The notes below the pieces were generated by a model. The model saw only the letters and a program-made list of their open reading frames with translations, was not told the DNA's origin and searched no databases. A stretch of DNA of 64,000 nt. Origin: CAYPLH01 sp964411505 (GTDB taxonomy: Bacteria; Bacillota; Clostridia; CAYPLH01; DUMO01). The position numbers and the translations under genes were made by a program. Each line of letters starts with the position of its first letter. Within the stretch, counting starts at the first letter, position 1. Where the stretch lies: positions 1 through 64,000 of the forward strand of contig CAYPLH010000014.1 in assembly GCA_964411505.1 (NCBI GenBank), given 5' to 3'. Positions 27,815-37,196 of the stretch are shown piece after piece.

Positions 27815-28651
27815 TTGAAGCTGCTCAAAAGTAAATGGATTTGGTTGTTAACCATTTCAATTGTTTTAATAATAGTGATGGGTTTAACTTCAGACTATGG
27901 TAACAAATCGAATATTATCAGCAGCATTATCAGTGTTCCCTTGACTCCGATTCAAAAGCTTATTTCAATGACAGACAATAAGATAAGTGAAACTAGGGAA
28001 ATGTTCAGGGATATGAGTGCAGTGAAACAGGAAAACGAAGCTCTTAAAGTTGAATTGGAGCGTCTTAAAAAAGAAAACAGGGAGCTGCAGGAATATAAAG
28101 TAAAGAATGAAGAGCTTGTGAGGCTGCTTGATATAAAAAATCAATTTAGCGAGTATGAACCAATTGGAGCAAACATTATTGCTAAAGATCCCGGAAACTG
28201 GTTTAATACATTCAAGATTGACAGAGGCATAAATGAAGGGATCCACAAAAATAGCCCTGTAATCAACGCTGATGGACTTGTGGGAAGAGTAGCAGCAAGC
28301 CAGCCTTTTAGTTCACAGGTAATATCGTTAATTGATACTAATACAACGGTAAGTGCAAAAATAATACGAACACGTGATCCTGTCAGGATAAGAGGCGATC
28401 TTTCCCTTATAAATGAGGGTTTGTGCATTATGGACTACATATCTCCTGATTCGAACATACAAGTAGGTGATACTGTAGAAACGTCAGGACTAGGAGGTAT
28501 TTATCCTAAGGGGATTATGATTGGAACGGTAATTGAAATAAGGGAGATCAGCAGTGAGGCTAATAGATATGCATTGGTTCGACCATCAGTAGACTTTCGG
28601 CGTCTAGAAGACGTGCTTGTTTTGAAAACAGCTATTGAGTTGGAAAAGTAG
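27815..28651 (+). CDS. mreC: Cell-shape protein MreC
   Basis: A 278-residue bitopic protein: a basic N-terminus, one membrane segment (about residues 9-25), a coiled coil (QENEALKVELERLKKENREL region, 70-100) and two extracytoplasmic beta domains. It links MreB to PBP2 and the wall machinery. The start is TTG at 27815 behind AAGGGAGA. The NWFNTFKIDRG and VNADGLVGRV-type motifs support the assignment. A 90-base gap separates it from mreB and a 37-base gap from mreD. Confidence 0.93.
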   Translation: MKLLKSKWIWLLTISIVLIIVMGLTSDYGNKSNIISSIISVPLTPIQKLISMTDNKISETREMFRDMSAVKQENEALKVELERLKKENRELQEYKVKNEELVRLLDIKNQFSEYEPIGANIIAKDPGNWFNTFKIDRGINEGIHKNSPVINADGLVGRVAASQPFSSQVISLIDTNTTVSAKIIRTRDPVRIRGDLSLINEGLCIMDYISPDSNIQVGDTVETSGLGGIYPKGIMIGTVIEIREISSEANRYALVRPSVDFRRLEDVLVLKTAIELEK

Positions 28652-28688
28652 GTAGTCTTAAAAGGCGGGAGGCTGGAAGGGTGGAAAG

Positions 28689-29204
28689 ATGAAAACGAAA
28701 ATATTCATATATTCAGTCTGCATAAGTATTGTTTTGATTTTACAGACAACATTGCTTGAACACATAACCATATGGGATATTAAGCCAAACTTGCTGGTTG
28801 TATTTACAATATCGGTAGCACTTTTGCGTGGTAATCCTGAAGGAGCTGTAATCGGATTGATTACAGGTGTTGCACTAGATATGTCTATAGGAAAATTAAT
28901 TGGTTTTAATGGGCTTATGTGTATGTATGTAGGTATTATAGCGGGTTTGCTCAACAAAAAAATTTTCAGAGAAAACTTTTTTATAGTACTGGTGTTTACT
29001 TTTGGGTTTTCAGTTGTTTATGAGTTTATAACATATTTTATTTATAATTTTAGCGCGGGAAATTCTGCATGGCTTTTCGCCATAAAAAATGTAATTCTTC
29101 CGGTATCGATATATAATAGCATTGCTTGTTTGTTTATTCACTTACCGGGTGTCAGGATCAACAGAAGGATTGAAAGGACAAATAATATCTCAAGAAAGTA
29201 TTAG
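28689..29204 (+). CDS. mreD: Cell-shape membrane protein MreD
   Basis: A 171-residue protein with about five membrane helices, the size and hydropathy of MreD. The pattern ILQTTLLEHITIWDIKPNLLVV and RGNPEGAVIGLITGVALDM matches the family (a Pro-Asn and a G-x-x-x-G-x-x-x-D motif). It stabilises the MreC-PBP2 elongation complex. ATG 28689 is preceded by GGAAGGGTGGAAAG. It ends two bases before the PBP2 gene. Confidence 0.9.
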   Translation: MKTKIFIYSVCISIVLILQTTLLEHITIWDIKPNLLVVFTISVALLRGNPEGAVIGLITGVALDMSIGKLIGFNGLMCMYVGIIAGLLNKKIFRENFFIVLVFTFGFSVVYEFITYFIYNFSAGNSAWLFAIKNVILPVSIYNSIACLFIHLPGVRINRRIERTNNISRKY

Positions 29205-29206
29205 GG

Positions 29207-31336
29207 GTGATAAAAGTCGAATTGGGAATGAAAAAAATTCTTACTGACAGATACATAATATTGGGGTTAGTTATAATTGCTTGCGTAATAATAATCATAT
29301 TGCGTTTGTTTAAGCTGCAAATAGTTGATGGTCAGCAGTATTATGATGATTCACAAAGAGGAGTGCTTCAAGAAAGAACGGTAAAAGCACCGCGTGGCAA
29401 AATCGTGGACAGAAACGGTATCCCAATAGCGATTAATCGAATGGGTTTTTCAGTTCAGATGGCTTATACTAAAATAGATACGCAAAAGCGTAACAGTATG
29501 ATTTTAGAGCTTGTCAATATTTTTGAAAAAAATAACGAGAGCTATTCAAACGGACTGAACGATTATTTTTTGTCCAAATCTATGGAGTTTGGTCCTAGGC
29601 TTCAAGATTCTGAGGAAAAGGTTGTAGCATGGGCAAAGGATATAGGTCTTGAGCTTGATAGAAATACTAAAATTACTCCTTTGTACATATTTAATCGTTT
29701 AAAATCAAAATATGAAGTATCAGATGATTATAGTGATGAAGAGGCAGCTAAAATAGTCGGGATATGCTACGATATTCAGATAAAAGGTTATACAGTTAGT
29801 AACCCGCTTACATTAGCTCGAGATGTTAAGTGGGAAACGGTGGCGGAAGTTGAAGAAAGACATCATGAGTTTCCAGGCGTTACAACAGACTGGGAACCTT
29901 ATAGAAAATATATAGATGGGTATCTTATAGGTCATATACTTGGCTACATTAGAAGTATTGATGCGGAAGAATATGAAGCCCTTAAAGGGAAAGGTTATGG
30001 TTATAATGACCTCATAGGGAAGACTGGAATAGAAAAGTCAGCCGAGGAATACTTAAGGGGAATAGATGGTTTAAAAAGAGTTGAAGTGGATATCAATGGG
30101 AGGTTTTCTGAAACTCTAAACTGGATACCCGCAAAACCGGGGAATGATGTTGTTTTGACATTAGACTTAAGACTTCAGAAAGCATCTTATGAATCTCTTG
30201 AGAGAAATATAAAAAGGATAAGTGAAAAAGGTGGCGAAGGAAACTATGGCGATGCCAATGCAGGCGCTGTAATGGTACTCGATGTTAACTCGGGTGAAGT
30301 GTTGGCAATGGTTAGCTACCCTAGCTATGATCCTTCTGTTTATCTGGCAGGTGCAGCAGACACTGAAGCACAACGTAAAATTATTGAACTGAACACCGAT
30401 TCAAAGAATACTCCGCTTCTAAATAGAGCTATACAGGGACTTTATGCCCCGGGATCAACATTTAAGCCTATTACTGCTATAGCCGGGCTGGAGGAGGGAA
30501 CAATAAAATCTAGTGAAACTATACGTGATGACGGAGTTTATTATATCGATGGAATGAAATTTGAATGTCTTGAGTATCGCCAAGGTCTTGGAACTCATGG
30601 TAATCTGACTATTGAAAGAGCACTGGCAACTTCATGCAACATATTTTTTCATATTCTTGGCAAAGAAACTGGAGTTGACAACCTTGATAAATGGGCTAAG
30701 AACTTTGGTCTTGGTGAATTAGCAAGAATTGATATTCCTAATGAGTCCAAGGGCAATCGCAATAACAGGGATTATAAAGTTAAGCAAACAGGAGAATCAT
30801 GGTATCCTGCTGATACTGCACAGGCAGCTATTGGTCAGCTCTATAACCAGTTTACTCCTCTTCAGCTGGCTAACTATGTAAGCTCAATTGCAAACGGCGG
30901 ATTTAAATACACTCCTCACTTAATTAAGAGAATTACAAAATATGATGGATCAATTGTACTGGAAAAACAACCTGAATTTGAAAAAATACCAGTAAAACCG
31001 GAGACGATTGAGGTGGTAAAAAGAGGCATGGTTGCCGTTACCAACTCAATAGATGGTACTGCTGTTACAGTCTTTGACAGTTTGCCATATAAAGTAGCAG
31101 GTAAGACAGGTACTGCTCAGACTGGTAGACCAAATGAGTCTGACAATGGACTGTTTGTATGCTATGCACCAGCTGGCAATCCAAAGGTAGCAGTGGCTGT
31201 GGTGGTGGAAAAGGGGGTATGGGGATCTAATACATCTCCTATTGCGCTCGATGTACTGACAAAATATTTTGAGCTCTATGATAGTAATAATGCAAGTGAT
31301 GAGGCAAAATCTGACGAAGTGGTGTTTACCCAGTGA
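29207..31336 (+). CDS. mrdA: Penicillin-binding protein 2 (elongation transpeptidase)
   Basis: A 709-residue class B PBP anchored by one membrane segment (about residues 14-35). The catalytic motifs are SxxK (GSTFKP, in LYAPGSTFKPITAI), SxN (SCN, in ATSCNIFFHILG) and KTG (GKTGTAQTG). A PBP dimerisation domain precedes the transpeptidase. It makes side-wall cross-links with RodA and MreC. The start is read as GTG 29207; an ATG at 29228 is the alternative. Beyond the stop, the usual mre-min continuity is broken by the antisense Rhs block. Confidence 0.94.
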   Translation: MIKVELGMKKILTDRYIILGLVIIACVIIIILRLFKLQIVDGQQYYDDSQRGVLQERTVKAPRGKIVDRNGIPIAINRMGFSVQMAYTKIDTQKRNSMILELVNIFEKNNESYSNGLNDYFLSKSMEFGPRLQDSEEKVVAWAKDIGLELDRNTKITPLYIFNRLKSKYEVSDDYSDEEAAKIVGICYDIQIKGYTVSNPLTLARDVKWETVAEVEERHHEFPGVTTDWEPYRKYIDGYLIGHILGYIRSIDAEEYEALKGKGYGYNDLIGKTGIEKSAEEYLRGIDGLKRVEVDINGRFSETLNWIPAKPGNDVVLTLDLRLQKASYESLERNIKRISEKGGEGNYGDANAGAVMVLDVNSGEVLAMVSYPSYDPSVYLAGAADTEAQRKIIELNTDSKNTPLLNRAIQGLYAPGSTFKPITAIAGLEEGTIKSSETIRDDGVYYIDGMKFECLEYRQGLGTHGNLTIERALATSCNIFFHILGKETGVDNLDKWAKNFGLGELARIDIPNESKGNRNNRDYKVKQTGESWYPADTAQAAIGQLYNQFTPLQLANYVSSIANGGFKYTPHLIKRITKYDGSIVLEKQPEFEKIPVKPETIEVVKRGMVAVTNSIDGTAVTVFDSLPYKVAGKTGTAQTGRPNESDNGLFVCYAPAGNPKVAVAVVVEKGVWGSNTSPIALDVLTKYFELYDSNNASDEAKSDEVVFTQ

Positions 31337-31359
31337 AATTGCGTCATAGGTATATGTTA

Positions 31360-31716
31360 CTACCTGTGTTCCAGTCTGGTATCATTTACAAAATCCTCAA
31401 CAAGTCCGATATTCCCATTGGCATCATACTCATAGCTTATGGTCTGGTTATTCGCATATCGTTCTTCCCACATTTCTTTTCTTATTTCTTTCACAAGCTC
31501 ATTCATTTCTTCCGGAGAATTATAGCCCGCTTTTTGTGCTTCCCCTGCCATTGCATCCTGTATCCTATTAAATGCCAATAACGCAGCATTTTCAAAATAT
31601 ATCCTGCCATCTTGTTCTAAAAATATTATCTTATCGCCCTCTTTTAGATTTAGCTTTTTTCTAATTTCGATCGGTATCGTTATTTGACCTTTTGTTGTAA
31701 TTCTTGCAACTTCCAT
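31360..31716 (-). CDS. AbrB/SpoVT-family antitoxin with a chimeric Rhs-derived tail
   Basis: The first ~85 residues are an AbrB swapped-hairpin DNA-binding domain: ARITTKGQITIPIEIRKKL, NLKEGDKIIFL and a helical tail. From about residue 89 onward the protein switches to RYANNQTISYEYDANGNIG, which is a piece of the Rhs YD-repeat sequence found in the neighbouring Rhs gene. The tail corresponds to two Rhs segments joined across a 66-base deletion between TATGATGC repeats. AbrB antitoxins usually precede a PIN toxin, but none is here. AAGGGAG precedes the ATG. It is a recombination chimera and may still bind DNA. Confidence 0.75.
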   Translation of the reverse strand: MEVARITTKGQITIPIEIRKKLNLKEGDKIIFLEQDGRIYFENAALLAFNRIQDAMAGEAQKAGYNSPEEMNELVKEIRKEMWEERYANNQTISYEYDANGNIGLVEDFVNDTRLEHR

Positions 31717-31759
31717 ATTTAAAACTCCCTTCTTACTTTTCGATTTATTCTTACATTCC

Positions 31760-32011
31760 TTACTTGATTATATTATATGTCAGATGAGCAAAAATATCAA
31801 GCAGTAAACCGGTCTGATCTACTACAGCATCCGCATTCAGCCACCGACCCCATTCGGGTACATAGTAACGTGATTGGCAATAATAGTATTCTGTTCCGTT
31901 GAGGTTCATACTTATTAGGCTGCCACTTGAATCATAGGCGTAATAAATCTCATTGCTGCCGTCGCTTTCGTAAGTTACCTTGTCTCCGACAAGATGATAT
32001 TTTGTTGCCAT
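31760..32011 (-). pseudogene. Rhs core fragment with an internal deletion
   Basis: Encodes part of the Rhs core up to YYVPEWGRWLNADAVV, nearly matching the main Rhs gene around 34500-34900 at DNA level, but with a deletion that fuses NGTEYYY directly to CQSRYY. After the core the frame runs into an unrelated short tail ending at 31760. It is one of three copies of the core boundary sequence. Confidence 0.75.
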
Positions 32012-32138
32012 ACCATTTGTTTCTTTATTTGGAAATGTAAGCTTTTAGTCATGTTCTTATGTTCAGGATAGGGTAGGGTAAGGCATAAAAAAAGCCCTGA
32101 CAGAGAGTTACACTCCAGCAGAGCTTTTTCATAGTCGT

Positions 32139-32708
32139 TTATACTGTTTTAACCTCTAAAAAGTCAAAACCTGTAATGCCATGTCTTTTGACCGAATCTT
32201 TTACAACCTCCGAGACAAATAAAGGAATGTTATCCCCCTTCAATCTAAATATATGGTTACCTTTAATAGTCTCTTTCTTTAATGCATGGAACTCTATTGA
32301 CATTACCTTTTCTCCATCATCCAGTTCAAACTCGTCATACTTTGAGTGCTTCAAGTCAAGTGCATCTACCAAAGTGTGGACATTAGCAACGAAATAATCA
32401 TGGAGTTCAATACCAGTACTCTCATTTACTATTCTTATAGGGAAGTACTGTACGCCTTGTATTCCAGTTGATTCAAGCATGTTTTTAAACGTAGCTGAAA
32501 CAATAAGCCATCCTAAATTATTCCCCAAGTAATCTGTCGGAATATGCCCTTCCTTGACATTATAGTTAAATACTATTCTTTCATCCCAAGCATCTAGCAA
32601 TTTACCTTTCTCTAAGTCATACCTGCTAATACCAAATAAATTATCTGACTTACAGCAAATAGCGTTTTTGTCATTCTCGTAATCATACATAACTTTATAG
32701 TATTTCAT
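32139..32708 (-). CDS. Putative Rhs-associated immunity protein (Imm11/DUF1629-like)
   Basis: A 189-residue soluble protein starting at ATG 32708 behind GAGGGGTGA. The sequence pattern (YYKVMYDYENDKNAICC, GWLIVSATFKNMLES, GIQGVQYFPIRIVNES and a C-terminal IFRLKG...FVSEVVKDSVKRHGITGFDFLEV) resembles DUF1629/Imm11-type immunity proteins found beside Rhs and other polymorphic toxins. It lies 24 bases after a fragment of an AHH-type toxin tip, its presumed cognate. It likely neutralises that toxin, now only a fragment. Downstream is a hairpin near 32085-32130. Confidence 0.65.
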   Translation of the reverse strand: MKYYKVMYDYENDKNAICCKSDNLFGISRYDLEKGKLLDAWDERIVFNYNVKEGHIPTDYLGNNLGWLIVSATFKNMLESTGIQGVQYFPIRIVNESTGIELHDYFVANVHTLVDALDLKHSKYDEFELDDGEKVMSIEFHALKKETIKGNHIFRLKGDNIPLFVSEVVKDSVKRHGITGFDFLEVKTV

Positions 32709-32731
32709 TAGCTTCACCCCTCGCATAGTTA

Positions 32732-32965
32732 TTGCCAATAATTTTTTGTCAAAATATCTGGGTTATCAATTATCTTTTGTTTAAGTTGTTCAAACAGTTT
32801 CAAGAACTTATTTACATCACCGTTTGCAATAGAGTCAAACTTCTTAATTTGATCCAGCATATACTGGTGGTAAGCATTCGCATGCCTTCCAGCATGAGGC
32901 ATCGAAGCCTTATTCCATGCACCATTCAAGTTCAGTTTATACTTACTACCGAAAATCTGTGTGTA
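32732..32965 (-). pseudogene. Orphan Rhs C-terminal toxin tip (AHH-type nuclease fragment)
   Basis: An open frame from a TAA at about 32966 gives YTQIFGSKYKLNLNGAWNKA, then SMPHAGRHANAYHQYML and DQIKKFDSIANGDVNKFLK. The HAGRH plus following AYH matches the AHH nuclease motif common in Rhs C-termini. There is no start codon or core in frame, so it is a toxin tip detached from its carrier. Its neighbour at 32139-32708 looks like the matching immunity gene. Confidence 0.65.
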
Positions 32966-33137
32966 AATAATTTAAACAATTTTTTACGCCATACATCCTG
33001 AATGTTACCAAAATTAGAATAAAATCCCGTTTGAATGCTCAAATTTTACCATTTATTTTTTCATATTTAAGAAATATTTAGTTTTTAGATTTCACCCCTG
33101 AAAAACGGTAACTTATTTAAGACTATCCACAGATAGC

Positions 33138-33401
33138 CTATCTAAAAGTCACTTCGGCTTTTGTCTTAACCTGCTGTTCGTTGAAGTAAACGTTAGGCAG
33201 TTTCGAGTCTTCTTCATATGGTGAAAACCTGCAAGTGACTCTCAGAAGCTCTTCAAATGCCTCCTCTTCAAATTCGTTCAACTCTTTCCCCTCGACTTCA
33301 AGGTTGAAAGTATTTGTAAACAAGCTGCTAAAAGTGTTGGTATCATACTGCCCTAACAAATAAGACTTTATCAAGTAATAGAGTTTCTCCTTTATTGTCA
33401 T
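33138..33401 (-). CDS. Small putative immunity protein beside Rhs fragments
   Basis: An 87-residue acidic protein. The ATG at 33401 is preferred over 33410, which sits directly on the AGAAGG ribosome binding site. The pattern (MTIKEKLYYLIKSYLLGQYD, ELNEFEEEAFEELL, RFSPYEEDSKLPNVYFNEQQV) is one I associate with small Rhs-linked immunity proteins in Firmicutes, but I cannot name a family. It lies directly after a 51-bp Rhs core fragment, so it is probably the leftover immunity gene of a lost toxin tip. Confidence 0.5.
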   Translation of the reverse strand: MTIKEKLYYLIKSYLLGQYDTNTFSSLFTNTFNLEVEGKELNEFEEEAFEELLRVTCRFSPYEEDSKLPNVYFNEQQVKTKAEVTFR

Positions 33402-33424
33402 TGCACTCATCCTTCCTTCTAATA

Positions 33425-33475
33425 GTACAGCATCTGCATTCAGCCACCGACCCCATTTGGGAACATAGTGTAGAA
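33425..33475 (-). repeat. Third copy of the Rhs core boundary
   Basis: About 50 bases reading HYVPKWGRWLNADAVLLEG in one minus-strand frame, matching the core end of the Rhs gene (34530-34570) and of the fragment at 31822-31870. It marks a former toxin-tip junction. Confidence 0.75.
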
Positions 33476-33481
33476 ATATTA

Positions 33482-33931
33482 TTATTTTATTTGGCTTATA
33501 TTTCTTAAAGCATATTTGATAACATTTCCATATATCCCTATTACTTCCGCCAAGGCTCCCTTAGTTTTAAAAAACTTTTTAGATTTAGCATAAAAATATT
33601 TCACTTTATCTTTAAATTCATTTTCTGTTATATAGTTTTCAGTTAGCTCAAAAATGCTTTTATAAACAATATCTTTAGTACCTGAATACATATTGCATTC
33701 TTTATACAAGGGTAGATTGTCACTAATACAATACTTATGTTTTTGTGAAGTATACTCAATTTCAATGTTAAAGTAGTTCTCCATTTCTTCAACTGATATT
33801 TTTATTGAAATATTCTCTTTTGAATATATAATTTCTTTTACTACATGAGTAATGTCAATAACATTTAACTTAAAGTGTTCTTCATCTACTAGGAAGTTAA
33901 ACCCTTTCAAAATCAATTCTCTAAGCAACAT
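33482..33931 (-). CDS. Candidate immunity protein of the main Rhs toxin
   Basis: A 149-residue protein without recognisable family, charged and mixed alpha/beta, no membrane segment or signal peptide. It begins 13 bases after the Rhs gene ends, with AAGGGAGGG upstream of ATG 33931. Rhs toxin tips are normally followed directly by their cognate immunity gene, so position makes this the best candidate. The function is inferred from position only. Confidence 0.5.
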   Translation of the reverse strand: MLLRELILKGFNFLVDEEHFKLNVIDITHVVKEIIYSKENISIKISVEEMENYFNIEIEYTSQKHKYCISDNLPLYKECNMYSGTKDIVYKSIFELTENYITENEFKDKVKYFYAKSKKFFKTKGALAEVIGIYGNVIKYALRNISQIK

Positions 33932-33944
33932 TAATAGCCCTCCC

Positions 33945-36900
33945 TTACTTGAAAAACTCTTCTACAAGTTGCTTATTCTTATAGAAAAAGGTTAAAATGC
34001 TTTCCATGTAATAATAGGGAGAAGAAGTTGCCCTATTTGCATCTATGCCTATATCAACAATTTTATATTGTTTAATCATTTTATCCATAATCCAAACGGC
34101 ATTATGAATACCTCCAATTCCGTTAGCAATTTTTGTACCAAATACATTTTTAATTTTATCATAAAATTTAAAACCATTGTAAACTTGAGCATTTATGTTG
34201 TTTGCATATGATATTACCCTTTTCATTGTTTCACCAATTACTATAGTGCCTCCGCTTGCAGCACCTGCTCCAACTATCCCAGCATATGCAGTTTGGGCTA
34301 AAGCACCAGCACCCATACCAACAAGTGCACCGCCTACCGCACCTGCAGCCATATACCTCCAGTCCCATCCTGAACTTGCACCAGCTATAATGGCTCCTGC
34401 AACTGCTCCTATTGCACCCCCAACAATCCACAAGGCTATATCACCATCTGGGTCAGCCATGTTCACAGGATTATTATAGCAATATGCAAACATATTATGA
34501 CTAAGCAGTAAACCGGTCTGACCTACTACAGCATCCGCATTCAGCCACCGACCCCATTCAGGTACATAGTAACGTGATTGGCAATAATAGTATTCGGTTT
34601 CTTCATCATACCTATAGCCCCTATACCTGTATGGATTCATCTTTCCGACAGTGTCCGCTAAGGTGCCTGTAGTACTTACCAAGCTACCCCAAGCATCATA
34701 GGTATATATTACTACCTGTGTTCCTGTACTGTCAACCAATCCTATTATATCATTCTGCCCATTTCTTACATAATAGTATTCTGTTCCGTTGAGATTCATA
34801 CTTATTAGATTGCCATTTGAATCATAGGTGTAATAAATCTCATTGCTGCCGTCACTTTCGTAAGTTACCTTGTCTCCGACAAGATGATATTTTGTTGTTA
34901 TACCATTTACGGTTTTTTCAGTCCGGATACCTGAGTCATTGTATTTGTAGCTGATATTATTGCCGTTTCCGGTTATAGATGCCAATCTTCTTCCATCTTC
35001 CCAAGTGTAGGTATAACCATCGTAAGTGAGAGGATTTCCGATTGCGTCATAGGTTATAGCTTTGCCATCATAGCTTGTAAGCTTGTCCTTCCAATCAGTG
35101 TCTGCATATCCGTAAACATACGTATCAATCAGGTTAACCGGCTCAGACCCAGTAGCGCAAAAATATATTGCTTTGCTTTTAATATTGCCGCCATTATCAT
35201 AGGAATAAACTGTGGTTTTATCGGTTATAGGGTCATCATCCCTTATCAGCTGACCTGCTTCGTCATAATGGTACTTTATTTCATCATCATTGTTTGTTAT
35301 TGTATCAATATTACCGTTTGCATCATAAGTGTAGCCTATTTCTTTCCCATTATTGTCAACAGTCTTTAGCCTGTAAGTGCTGGAGTCTTCTATACCGTCT
35401 TCGTAGGCATAGTTTATTGTAAATTTTGTAACTCCATTTTCAGATATTGTAGAGCTTATCAGCCTATTCAATGAAATTGTACTTTCAGGCTCAGTATAAT
35501 TATATGATTTGACAGCCTGACCATTATTAAAAAACACTGCTGTATTACGGTTATCATCATCATAGCTGTATTCTGTTTCATAGGTGGCGCCATTAATTCT
35601 TTCTTCCACCTGTGATAAATTGCTTAACCTGTCGTAACCAAAATCAGTCCTATTTCCTAATGAATCTGACAACCTTACAAGCCTGTTGCCCATGTCATAT
35701 ATTAACCTAGTTCTGGTACCATTTACAAAGTCCTCAACAAGTCCGATATTCCCATTAGCATCATATTGGTACCTGTTGCGTAAATCATTATTGAACTTTC
35801 TGGCAGTAATCCGGTCAAGGGCATCATACTCATAGCTTATGGTCTGGTTATTCGCATAGTCAGTATTCAATAACCGGCCAGTGCTGCGCATAGCTCCGCC
35901 AACATTAATATATTCGTATGAATTCTCAACTAATGTCTGGGTGCCTGCCAAAACTTTTGTCATGTTTCCAAGAGAATCATAATCAAAGCTGTAGTTAAAA
36001 TTATTATGCTCTATAGCATCAAGCCTGTCCCTATCATAAAAATATTTGTTTTGCATTGTCTGACCATTGACAGTTCTTGATACTGATTTAAGCAAATCAG
36101 TATTAGAGTAATACTCATAATATGTGGTCTCATCTTTTCCATCAGTAAAATTATCAAGAGTACCTTTTTGCGTATTAAAGCTATATTCCGTAGTATTGCC
36201 TGAAGGATCTTTTATAGATGACAGGTAATTACCATCGGCAGTATAACTCATGATACTTGTGTTAATATTTTTTGCATCTCCAATTTTACAGGATTTGATA
36301 TTGCCATATTCGTCATAAGTGTAATTTGTTTGAGCTCCTCCCGGAGTTGTTATCTTAGTAAGATTGTGATTTACATGCTCAAAATTGGTGACAGGTCCAT
36401 ATTTATATGGCGTATATTTTTCAATATCGTGATAAGCATCATAAGTCATAAGTGATTTTTCGCCTGTCAAACCGGAATAGGTTTCAAGATTCCCTTTAGT
36501 ACCAAATCCATAAATGTTACCGAACTCTTCCTTATTACTGTTTTTGCCCCAGCGTACCATCACTATGCTTTTCTTCAAGACTGCTGACCCTGTAAGGTGA
36601 ATTGGGGTAGTAGGAGACCATAAGCTTGTAGCCATCATAATTAACTGCACTCTCAAGGTATTTATATGCAGTATTATAATAGTAATGGGAAGATACCATG
36701 TCAGGGTATGTCACTCGAAATAGCAGCGAATTATCATAACTGTCATATTCAAACCATGTATTTCGCAAGGATGGGTCTGTTATACGGTTCAGCCTGCCAC
36801 TTAAATTATAGCCGAAGGTTATTTCTCTTCCAGCACCATCGGTAACCGATGAAATTCTAGTGCCCTCATAATAAATTGTTATTTTGTTGGAATTATTATC

Positions 36901-37107
36901 TTCAATAGTTTTAAGGTAACCTGTATCATTACCAACCTCCAGCTTATCGAAAGTCATCACTATGTCTTTTTTTGTTTTTAAAATATAACCATCCTGACTT
37001 TCCGAGATAGTTAAATTGAGCCCTGACAAATCAGTGAATATATCAGGAGTTGCCGTTGGAGTAAAGTAATGCTTTGTCCCGTCAAGGGTTGCATTTACAA
37101 TGTCAAC
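33945..37107 (-). pseudogene. Rhs/YD-repeat polymorphic toxin, 5'-truncated and frameshifted
   Basis: From 37107 (bounded by a TAA) one frame gives about 190 residues of YD-repeat sequence. Near 36541-36550 the reading shifts by +1 at a GGGG/AAAAA tract, and the second frame runs about 900 residues to 33945. YD repeats (YxYDxxGN) fill most of it, the core ends at RYYVPEWGRWLNADAVV, and then a glycine/alanine-rich hydrophobic stretch (AGAIIAGASSGWDWRYMA) leads into a C-terminal tip with a DIGIDANRATSSPYYYMES segment that I do not recognise. The signal and N-terminal domains are missing. In intact systems such proteins deliver a toxic tip to competitors. Confidence 0.85.
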
Positions 37108-37137
37108 TTACTTAGAAAAAGCAGATTGAAGATGCAC

Positions 37138-37177
37138 TATTATATCATGTAGTTTCTTCGAAATTCATGATATAATA
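37138..37177. promoter_or_regulatory. 12-bp palindrome overlapping a -10 box before minC
   Basis: TATTATATCATG (37138-37149) and CATGATATAATA (37166-37177) are perfect inverted repeats 16 bases apart. The right arm holds TATAAT at 37171-37176, 20 bases before the minC start. It is the likely minC promoter; no good -35 box is seen, so it may need an activator or be an operator. Confidence 0.5.
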
Positions 37178-37196
37178 AAACAGGGACTAAGTGATT

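Noticed and set aside
34195..34479. Plus-strand frame rich in Ala/Pro opposite the Rhs gene
   Set aside because: It is the antisense of the Gly/Ala-rich pre-toxin region of Rhs, hence low complexity by construction.
34400..36600. Repetitive sequence that might be a CRISPR or tandem DNA repeat array
   Set aside because: The periodicity is from degenerate YD-repeat codons of Rhs; unit lengths and sequences vary and no fixed spacer size exists.
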